Shown here piece after piece: positions 26,722 through 33,824 of a stretch of 57,405 nt of DNA. Each line of letters starts with the position of its first letter. Within the stretch, counting starts at the first letter, position 1. The stretch comes from Pirellula staleyi DSM 6068 (GTDB lineage: Bacteria; Planctomycetota; Planctomycetia; Pirellulales; Pirellulaceae), in assembly GCA_945900945.1 (NCBI GenBank), contig CAMDKL010000014.1, forward strand, positions 1 to 57,405, read 5' to 3'. The position numbers and the translations under genes are program-made. Below the pieces are notes generated by a model, which was not told where the DNA came from, ran no database searches, and was given only the letters and a program-made list of their open reading frames with translations.

Positions 26722-27483
26722 TCAACGCTTCAGTTCCTCTAAAAAATCCGTTAGGCGGAGGTGGCGGTCTGCCAAATTGGAAACGAATCGTTCCATTACG
26801 AATCTCACTTCACCGCGATATTCAGCGAGGATCGGCAGTGGATTGCCACTCCATTCCTCGGACGAATAAGCGATCATGTACTCAAGCGTTGGATATCGGA
26901 TGCGGATCACGAGTTGTTGGCTAGGCACGCAATCGCCACACAAAATTCCACCGGCAGCGATGCCTAGCAAAGCTCCCGGACCATTTCGTTCGGACTGTAC
27001 AGGATTGCCGCAACTCGCGCATAGATGGAAAGTTGGCAAATGACCCAATAGTTTCAATGCCTGCATTTCGAAGCGTAGGATGACCTCGGGTGCACTCAAA
27101 CCACGATCAAGGTCCGTCAGGGTTCGATCGCTCACGTCATAGAGTTCGGACGCTTTCTGATTGTCCTCGGTCAGGCCGAGGAGCAGTTCCGCTACGTAAT
27201 AACCACAATAAAGTGGCAGCAGCGCAACTTGTCCAGATCGAAAACGACGGATCAATTTCGATTCAGTCAGCAGATCGAGTACATCACTGCACTTCTGAAT
27301 AAAGACGATTTGCGATTTTGCTAGCAAGTCTAGCGATGATTCGAAAGGGCTTCGCAATCGCCTCGCTCCTTTTGCGATGGCAGAGATTTTGCCAAAATCG
27401 CGTGTGAACAAAGTGACAACCATGCTGGTTTCGCTCCACGGAACCACCCTCAAAACGATGGCTTCGCTTTTTTCCAATGACAT
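26722..27483 (-). CDS. recO: DNA repair protein RecO
   Basis: A 253-residue recombination mediator that helps load RecA on SSB-coated single-stranded DNA. The N-terminal OB-fold reads EAIVLRVVPWSETSMVVTLF and TRDFGKISAIAKGARRLRSP, typical of RecO. A four-cysteine zinc site is present (CASCGNP, then CGDC about 28 residues on). The C-terminal helical part includes RFEMQALKLLGHLPTFHLCA. It follows the PPIase gene by 13 bases and precedes the BamD-like gene, within one leftward operon. Placing a repair gene between envelope genes is unexpected functionally but may be just a conserved transcription unit. Confidence 0.93.
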   Translation of the reverse strand: MSLEKSEAIVLRVVPWSETSMVVTLFTRDFGKISAIAKGARRLRSPFESSLDLLAKSQIVFIQKCSDVLDLLTESKLIRRFRSGQVALLPLYCGYYVAELLLGLTEDNQKASELYDVSDRTLTDLDRGLSAPEVILRFEMQALKLLGHLPTFHLCASCGNPVQSERNGPGALLGIAAGGILCGDCVPSQQLVIRIRYPTLEYMIAYSSEEWSGNPLPILAEYRGEVRFVMERFVSNLADRHLRLTDFLEELKR

Positions 27484-27496
27484 TGGCAGCTAGTAC

Positions 27497-28834
27497 CTAC
27501 TTTGGAAGTTTTCCAGCGAGGATCTTGGGCTTGTATACCGTATCGCGTTTTCGCAACACCTTGCTAGAGATAATGATGTCGGGTTCCTTCCCTTCCTTGC
27601 GCTGCGACTCTTGTCCAAGATTCATCACGCGGAAAAAATTCATTGACTCCTGGCCTTCTACAATGCGTCCGAATACCGTGTGCTTGCCGTCTAGCTGGGG
27701 CATCGGTAGAAACGCAAAGTAAAACTGGGAGCTACCTGTATTCGGAAGGACTTGTCCTGTCTTTGAATCATTTCCAAGTGCCATTGCCATCGTACCCCGG
27801 AAATGATCGCGTCGGTTGGGGCTGTCTACCTCGCTAGGTATGACGTAGCCAGCATCCCCAGTTCCATCACCTTTTTCGCATCCCGTTTGGGCACAGACGT
27901 GTTTTTCTACTCGGAAGAAAGTTTTGTCCTTAAAAAAACCAATGCCAACCAAGTAAATGAAATTCTTTACTGTTTCTGGAGCGGAGTCCTCATACAGTTC
28001 CACTACCATCCTGCCTTTCGTGGTGACAAACTCGACGCGAGGATTGTCGTTTTTTTCTTCCTCCCGTTTTCGAATTTCCTGCTCATGCGTCCACTTCTCT
28101 CGAACGTCCTTAATTTCCGCCATGAACTGGGGCTGGACTTCATCCGGATGGAATTTTTGTGCTCGGACCAGACATTCTTCCGTAAAATCAAAATCGGAAT
28201 TGGCGTATGCGACCAAGCCGGCAGCACGTAGCAGATCTTCCTTCTCAGATTTCATTGTATTGATGATCGCCTTGGCGGCCTCCAACCAACCATCGGTCCG
28301 ATCCAGTTCCACATCCGATAGCAGCATTTCGCACAATGTTTCGCCAATCGCACTGTACTTGTCCGGGGCACTTAAATAAGTCTCGCCTGCGACTTTCAGC
28401 CAATTCGATTTGGCAAGAAAGCTTTTGTGAATTCCTTCTTGCCACTCCCGACTTATTTGGTCTCGAAAGGAGGTAGTGAATTTCTCCGCTAGATCAAAGG
28501 ACAATTGAACTTGGTTCAGGGCAACCGCCGATTCTCGAAATTCATTCAATGCTGATTGGTATTTTTTACCTACCTCGGAATCATCGCCCGCTGGCAGCAT
28601 TCCGAAACTCTTCTGTCGCTTTATTGCTATTTCGTTTTGCAACTGACGAGATTTTTGTTTTTCGGCGGCGCGCTCCTCCGGAGTGAGTCTTTTGGCGGAT
28701 GGAGCATTGCCGACCGTTTTCTGCGTAGAATTTTGGTCCTGACCAAACGACTTCTCCACTTGGAAAAAAAACGGACCCGATCCGGCGATCAGAATAACGA
28801 AAAAGGCTGTTATACGGTTTGTTTGGATTGGCAT
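27497..28834 (-). CDS. secreted cyclophilin-type peptidyl-prolyl isomerase
   Basis: About 445 residues from ATG 28834; an upstream TTG adds 8. The N-terminal hydrophobic segment (RITAFFVILIAGSGPFFFQV) is a signal peptide, with a likely cleavage after FGQ. A helical, charged region of ~240 residues follows, then the cyclophilin domain: RVEFVTTKGRMVVELYEDSA, PETVKNFIYLVGIGFFKDKT, FFRVEKHVCAQTGCEKGDGT, FRGTMAMALGNDSKTGQ and SSQFYFAFLPMPQLDGKHTV. It should catalyse proline isomerisation in periplasmic protein folding. It is the first gene of the recO/BamD-like/lptE operon, matching a folding role for outer-membrane proteins. The long helical N-terminus may be a TPR-like or chaperone segment. Confidence 0.87.
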   Translation of the reverse strand: MPIQTNRITAFFVILIAGSGPFFFQVEKSFGQDQNSTQKTVGNAPSAKRLTPEERAAEKQKSRQLQNEIAIKRQKSFGMLPAGDDSEVGKKYQSALNEFRESAVALNQVQLSFDLAEKFTTSFRDQISREWQEGIHKSFLAKSNWLKVAGETYLSAPDKYSAIGETLCEMLLSDVELDRTDGWLEAAKAIINTMKSEKEDLLRAAGLVAYANSDFDFTEECLVRAQKFHPDEVQPQFMAEIKDVREKWTHEQEIRKREEEKNDNPRVEFVTTKGRMVVELYEDSAPETVKNFIYLVGIGFFKDKTFFRVEKHVCAQTGCEKGDGTGDAGYVIPSEVDSPNRRDHFRGTMAMALGNDSKTGQVLPNTGSSQFYFAFLPMPQLDGKHTVFGRIVEGQESMNFFRVMNLGQESQRKEGKEPDIIISSKVLRKRDTVYKPKILAGKLPK

Positions 28835-28915
28835 GTTGGCATACTCTGTAACAATCAAGGCTGCTCCAATTGGAGTTTTCAGCGTGATTCACGACTTTAT
28901 AGGACAAAACCCATA

Positions 28916-29536
28916 TTGGAAACGACCACTCTAAGGATCATCGCTGGCAACTTGCGAACTCGCAAGATTCAATTTGCTGTCGATCCAAGGACCAGACCGA
29001 TGAAGGATCGAACTCGCGAAGCCGTCATGAGCTTGCTCGGTGGTACGTTTGGAAACGCGATCGCGTTCGATTTATTTGGTGGAACGGGGGTTTTGGCATT
29101 CGAAACAGTCTCGCGTGGCGCAGCCAAAGGCATCGTATTTGAAATCTTAAAATCCGCTGCTCGCGAAATTCAAACCAACGCAAAATCACTAGGAATTACA
29201 GACCGCATCGAAGTTATTCAAACCGACGTCCTTGACTGGTCCAAAGGTTTGCCCGGAAATTGTACGCGATTCAGCCAAAACCCAGATCAAATATGGGTCG
29301 TATTCTGTTGTCCTCCGTATTCTCTTTGGGAGTCCAACGGCAAGCAATTGCTTGCAATGCTAGAGCGTTGGTGGATCGCCGCCCCGCCCGGCTCGCTCTT
29401 TGCCGTCGAACTCGAAGAAGCTACTTCTCCGGAGTATTTGCCAAAACAAGCGGACTGGGATCTCCGAGTTTACAAACCTGCTCGCATGGCAGTCGCCGAA
29501 AAGGAAACACCTAAGCAAGAAACGCCGACGGAGTAA
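28916..29536 (+). CDS. rsmD: RsmD-like 16S rRNA guanine-N2 methyltransferase
   Basis: A SAM-dependent methyltransferase. The conserved N-terminus LRIIAGNLRTRKIQF and the loop RPMKDRTREAVMSLLG match RsmD. DLFGGTGVLAFETVSRGA is the SAM motif and VFEILKSA follows. The usual catalytic (D/N)PPY appears as FCCPPYSL, so the first position is Cys. The frame runs far upstream, but protein similarity begins at a TTG at 28916, the likely start; AGGA is about 11 bases before it. Length from there is 206 residues, near normal. It is divergent from the PPIase operon with about 80 bases between. Target G966 is inferred from the family. Confidence 0.8.
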   Translation: METTTLRIIAGNLRTRKIQFAVDPRTRPMKDRTREAVMSLLGGTFGNAIAFDLFGGTGVLAFETVSRGAAKGIVFEILKSAAREIQTNAKSLGITDRIEVIQTDVLDWSKGLPGNCTRFSQNPDQIWVVFCCPPYSLWESNGKQLLAMLERWWIAAPPGSLFAVELEEATSPEYLPKQADWDLRVYKPARMAVAEKETPKQETPTE

Positions 29537-29607
29537 CCGGCCCCCGAATGGCCAACCGCTAGCGATGCAGTCGATTAGCATTGTGCCACTAAGATCGACC
29601 CTTTACC

Positions 29608-29629
29608 GTCAGCCTGAGGACAGGCTGAC
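29608..29629. repeat. hairpin repeat, second copy (CAGCCTG family)
   Basis: The 22-bp palindrome is identical to that at 7953-7974 (9-bp stems GTCAGCCTG and CAGGCTGAC, loop AGGA). It sits between the rsmD stop and the end of the VWA remnant, which stops right at its edge. Confidence 0.9.
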
Positions 29630-30066
29630 CTACGGGAACATGCTTCTGGCTTTTCGCATCATTGCTACGCATTCCAGTCGGTACGCATCGCCGCCAGCCG
29701 AACTCGCTGCTCGCTCAAGCATATTTGACCAATCCGCTTGGGACGCCATTTGACTGCGACGCAATAGCAACCCAAACTCAACCACCGATGTGGCCCATTG
29801 CATGTCCCGATCGATCTGCGGCTCTTCACTTCTATCCGTTTCGTTCAGGACAAACTCTTGCTTGGCAAAACGCACCCGGCGGTACCTGCGTAGACAACGA
29901 TGTTGGCTTTGACCCGATTCTGCTTATCGAGTTTCTTAGCTTGAAGGCCAACGCGGACCAATTGGTGCTCTGCATTCCATGGGCATCGATCGATGATCAT
30001 GTGAGCCGAGAAGGGTCGTTCATCTTGAGGCCCAGCGTACTCGTATTCGAAGTAGGCGAATGCGAT
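29630..30066 (-). pseudogene. remnant of a YfbK-like von Willebrand A protein
   Basis: The two ends of one gene remain and the middle is gone. The upstream part, in the frame from 30066 to about 29889, reads FAYFEYEYAGPQDERPFSAH, then CPWNAEHQLVRVGLQAKKLD, ending near KANIVVYAG. That is the stretch just before the VWA domain in YfbK-like proteins. The downstream part, in another frame at 29875-29630, reads DMQWATSVVEFGLLLRRS and ends AYRLECVAMMRKARSMF, matching the C-terminal DUF3520 end. The VWA domain and MIDAS motif, several hundred residues, are missing with a frame change near 29880. The N-terminal end is cut at a repeat (30069-30090). In planctomycetes such proteins are often next to sigma or MoxR genes; none is here. 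Confidence 0.72.
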
Positions 30067-30068
30067 TT

Positions 30069-30320
30069 GTTTAACCGGCGCAGCCGCTGGAACCTGCAAA
30101 AACCCTCTAGACTTGACCCAATTGAGAGACCTTTTTGGGTGCTTTGCGTTCTTTGGCGGCAAGAACGGGGCAACTCCAGATGTAATAAAACGCAATGCCA
30201 TGCGGGGCTCCAAGTCGCTAAGGCCTCTAGGTCACAGGAGACAGGCTGCTCTGACAGGGCCAGCGGTTGCGCCGGTTACACGAATCGCATTGACAACGCC
30301 AGCGGCTGCGCCGGTTAAAC
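30069..30320. repeat. 22-bp repeat in inverted arrangement (GTTTAACCGGC family)
   Basis: GTTTAACCGGCGCAGCCGCT+GG at 30069-30090 has its exact reverse complement at 30299-30320, and a 20/22 copy at 30260-30281 in that same orientation. The segment between the outer copies is 208 bases. A degenerate copy is at 12316-12337. Read on the minus strand the first copy gives PAAAPVK, as do the others on plus. The pair borders the VWA remnant and the end of pyc, so the repeat may have mediated the rearrangement. Confidence 0.85.
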
Positions 30321-30322
30321 GT

Positions 30323-33300
30323 TTATTTCAGAACGAATAGTAGATCGCCGGTTTCGACTTGACTGCCTGATTGCACAAGCAACTGGACAATCTCACCATC
30401 CCGTTCGGCATTGATCACCGTCTCCATCTTCATTGCCTCCAATGCCAACAGCTTTTGACCCCTCGTCACTGTGGCGCCTTGAGCTACCGCGACTCCAATC
30501 ACCATGCCAGGCATACCGGCCGCCACATGCGTCGGGTCGGCTAGGTCCGCTTTGACTCGCTTGGCCGCTTTGGATTCAATCGATGTATCCACAATCTCCA
30601 CTTCGCGAGGTTGGCCGTTGAGCTCAAAGAAGACCGTTCGGGTACCGTTCGGACGCGCTTCGCCAATCGCTAAAAACTTAATGATGAGCCGTTTGCCCGC
30701 TTCGATATCAACCGAGAACTCTTCACCGATCGAAGGCCCAAAGAAAAAGACCGAGGTCGGTATCAACGAAACGTCGCCATAGCTGCGAACGTGTGTTACG
30801 TACTCATCGAACACTTTAGGATACAGGGCGCTCGTGACAATATCTCGCATCGTGGCTTCCCGCCCCAATTTCGGCTTTAACTGCACCCCAATCGCGACGA
30901 AATCGATCGGCCGCAACGTTTCACCCGGTCGTTGCAGGACCTCAGGATTGTCTTTGAGGATCGACCTCTTCGCTTGAGCGGGAAAACCGCCCGGTGGTTG
31001 CCCCATCATGCCGCCAACCAGATCCAAGACCGAGGCGGGGTAAGCAATCTCACGCGCACCGGAAACAACATCGGCTGCAGTCAATTGATTGGCTACCATG
31101 AACAGTGCAAGGTCACCGACGGCTTTGCTGGTCGGCGTTACTTTGACAATATCGCCCAGCAATTGGTTTGCCTCCGCGTAGCGTTTGCAAACGTCGGACC
31201 ATTGCTCCGATAACCCCAATGCCCTGGCTTGTTGGTATAGATTTGTGTATTGGCCACCGGGCATTTCGTGTTGGTACAAGTCGCCAGCGGCAACCAAAGA
31301 CTCGCTTTCGAATGGGGCATAGAACTGCCGAGCCGCTTTCCAATACTCTGACAACTCGGTCATAGCGTCGGTCTTGAGTTGGCTATCTCGCGGCGAAAAC
31401 CGGAGCGATTCGACGAGCGTGTTCAAGTTAACTTGCGAAGTACCGCCCGACATCGACGCGAACGCTCCATCCGCAATTTCAAGTCCCTCGTCGGCGGCGT
31501 TGAGGATCGAGGCCGCTTGAATGCCAGCCGTATCGTGCGTGTGGAAATGGATTGGGATGCCGATCTCTTGCTTAAGCGTTGCGACCAGTTTTTTCGCAGC
31601 TGCGGGTTTGCACAATCCCGCCATGTCCTTAATGGCTAAAATGTGAGCGCCCATGCGTTCGAGCTCCTTTGCCAAATCGACATAGTATTTAAGAGAATAC
31701 TTCTGTCGATTGGGATTGAGGATATCGCCGGTGTAGCAGATGGCCGCTTCGCAAATCATGCCGGACTCAACGACGGCGTCCATCGCAACCCGCATGTTCT
31801 CGGTCCAGTTGAGCGCATCGAATACGCGGAAGATATCGATGCCAGCGTCCGCCGCTTCTTTGACAAAAGCACAAACGACATTGTCTGGGTAGTTGGTATA
31901 CCCGACCGCGTTCGAAGCGCGCAGCAGCATCTGAAAGAGCATGTTCGGAATTTTCGAGCGAAGATCAGCCAGTCGCTGCCATGGACTTTCCTTTAAAAAT
32001 CGCATCGTGGTATCAAAGGTTGCTCCACCCCACATTTCCAAACTGAAAAACTGTGGCGTTAATCGAGCGTACGCATCTGCGATCTTCATCATGTCAAACG
32101 TGCGGACTCGCGTTGCCAATAGCGACTGATGGGCATCTCGCATGGTCGTGTCGGTCAGCAATAGTTCTTTGCTGCCTCGAATCGAGTCACAGAATTTTTT
32201 GGCCCCCATTTTCAAGAATTGATTCCGGTAACTTTCCGGCATCGGCGTCGTGATATCCAGTTTAGGGAGCAATGCAGGTTCACGGCGAATTATCTGGTTC
32301 GGGTTGCCAACCAGCTTTTTGCCATTGACCAGGGTTTCAGCGATGAAACTGAGCAATCGAGTGGCGCGGTCGCGACGCCGTTGCAGTGCAAATAGTTCCG
32401 GCGTCTTGTCGATCATCCGAGTTGTCGCATCACCCGCCAGAAACGTCTTGTGAGTGATGAGCGAGACCAAGAACGGAATGTTTGTCTTGACCCCTCGAAT
32501 GCGAAACTCTTGGAGGCAGCGTTCCATTCGTCCGGCAGCTTCGCCGAGATTGCGACCGCGTGCGGTCACCTTTACCAACAGCGAATCGTAAAACGGACTC
32601 ACGACAGCACCGCTAAAAGCGCTTCCTGCATCCAGTCGAACCCCCATGCCTCCAGCACTTCGATAATGAGTGATTCGTCCGTAATCCGGGCGGAATTGGT
32701 TGGTAGGGTCTTCGGTGGTGACTCGGCACTGCAAGGCAGTTCCGACGACCTGGACATCTTTTTGAAGTGGCAGGCCGAGCAAGTCGTCTCCTAGCCTTTC
32801 GCCACAAGAGACCAAAATCTGGGCTCGGACCAAGTCGATGCCCGTGACTTCTTCCGTGACGGTATGCTCAACCTGGATTCGTGGATTGACTTCGATGAAA
32901 TAGAATTTATTGGTCTCGGTATCGAGCAGGAACTCGACCGTTCCGGCGCAGTAGTAGCCAACTTCTTTGGCAATGGCGATGGCTGCTTCGTGCAACTCCG
33001 ACGCAGTCTTCTTACTTAAGTTCGGTGCAGGTGCTATTTCGACGACTTTCTGATGGCGGCGTTGAACGGAGCAGTCACGTTCATGCAGATGGATGATATT
33101 GCCATGTTGATCTCCTAGGATTTGCACCTCGAGGTGCCGAGCTTTGCCGACGAGCTTTTCTAGGAAGACTTCATCACTGCCGAAAGCGTTTTTGGATTCG
33201 CGTTGGGCTTGCTCCAAATTGGGTGCTAATTCGCTTTCTGATTCGACAACACGCATGCCGCGTCCGCCACCACCTTTGGAAGCTTTTAACATGATCGGGT

Positions 33301-33766
33301 AGCCCATGCTCGTTGCCGTTGCAATCGCTTCATCGAGAGAAGCAACTGCGTGAGCAGACCCCTCGAGGACCGGTACTCCGACTTTTTTGGCTATCGCCCG
33401 AGCGGCTACTTTATCACCGAGCAATTCAAGTGCGGTAACGCTCGGGCCAACGAACGTAATTCCCGCTGCAGCAAGTGCCTTTGCGAATTCTGCATTTTCA
33501 GAAAGGAAGCCATAGCCTGGATGAACGGCATCGATTCCATTTTCGAGGCAGAGACGCACAATGCCGTCGATATCGAGGTAAGATCGAATGGGCTCGCCTG
33601 CACGTCCGATCTGGTAGGCTTCGTCCGCTTTGAAGCGATGGAGCGCGAATCGGTCTTCGTGAGAGTAAAGAGCAACGGTTCTGATTTTGAGTTCGTGTGC
33701 GCTCCGAAAAATACGAGTAGCGATCTCACTACGGTTAGCAGCGAGGAGTTTGCGAATAGAAGCCAT
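30323..33766 (-). CDS. pyc: pyruvate carboxylase
   Basis: Carboxylates pyruvate to oxaloacetate, using ATP, bicarbonate and biotin, to replenish the TCA cycle. The 1147-residue single chain has all three parts. Biotin carboxylase comes first (IRKLLAANRSEIATRIFRSA, then IMLKASKGGGGRGMRVVE and HPGYGFLSENAEFAKALAAA). Carboxyltransferase follows (LLLTDTTMRDAHQSLLATRV, EMWGGATFDTTMRFLKESPW). The C-terminal biotin carrier has ALEAMKMET, with biotinyl Lys near residue 1113. The start at ATG 33766 is right before the conserved MASIRKLLAANRSEIA; the longer frame to 33871 is not protein-like. It is convergent with the VWA remnant region, and the M16 gene upstream ends 58 bases away on the same strand. 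Confidence 0.97.
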   Translation of the reverse strand: MASIRKLLAANRSEIATRIFRSAHELKIRTVALYSHEDRFALHRFKADEAYQIGRAGEPIRSYLDIDGIVRLCLENGIDAVHPGYGFLSENAEFAKALAAAGITFVGPSVTALELLGDKVAARAIAKKVGVPVLEGSAHAVASLDEAIATATSMGYPIMLKASKGGGGRGMRVVESESELAPNLEQAQRESKNAFGSDEVFLEKLVGKARHLEVQILGDQHGNIIHLHERDCSVQRRHQKVVEIAPAPNLSKKTASELHEAAIAIAKEVGYYCAGTVEFLLDTETNKFYFIEVNPRIQVEHTVTEEVTGIDLVRAQILVSCGERLGDDLLGLPLQKDVQVVGTALQCRVTTEDPTNQFRPDYGRITHYRSAGGMGVRLDAGSAFSGAVVSPFYDSLLVKVTARGRNLGEAAGRMERCLQEFRIRGVKTNIPFLVSLITHKTFLAGDATTRMIDKTPELFALQRRRDRATRLLSFIAETLVNGKKLVGNPNQIIRREPALLPKLDITTPMPESYRNQFLKMGAKKFCDSIRGSKELLLTDTTMRDAHQSLLATRVRTFDMMKIADAYARLTPQFFSLEMWGGATFDTTMRFLKESPWQRLADLRSKIPNMLFQMLLRASNAVGYTNYPDNVVCAFVKEAADAGIDIFRVFDALNWTENMRVAMDAVVESGMICEAAICYTGDILNPNRQKYSLKYYVDLAKELERMGAHILAIKDMAGLCKPAAAKKLVATLKQEIGIPIHFHTHDTAGIQAASILNAADEGLEIADGAFASMSGGTSQVNLNTLVESLRFSPRDSQLKTDAMTELSEYWKAARQFYAPFESESLVAAGDLYQHEMPGGQYTNLYQQARALGLSEQWSDVCKRYAEANQLLGDIVKVTPTSKAVGDLALFMVANQLTAADVVSGAREIAYPASVLDLVGGMMGQPPGGFPAQAKRSILKDNPEVLQRPGETLRPIDFVAIGVQLKPKLGREATMRDIVTSALYPKVFDEYVTHVRSYGDVSLIPTSVFFFGPSIGEEFSVDIEAGKRLIIKFLAIGEARPNGTRTVFFELNGQPREVEIVDTSIESKAAKRVKADLADPTHVAAGMPGMVIGVAVAQGATVTRGQKLLALEAMKMETVINAERDGEIVQLLVQSGSQVETGDLLFVLK

Positions 33767-33824
33767 ATTGAAAAAATCGTGAATTGAGAATTGAGAATTC
33801 GTAAGGAGGGTAGTGACCGCGTTT

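Noticed and set aside
29662-30318. 218-codon plus-strand open frame between rsmD and pyc
   Set aside because: The minus strand of the same region gives recognisable YfbK segments, so the plus frame is antisense to a pseudogene and has mixed low-quality sequence.
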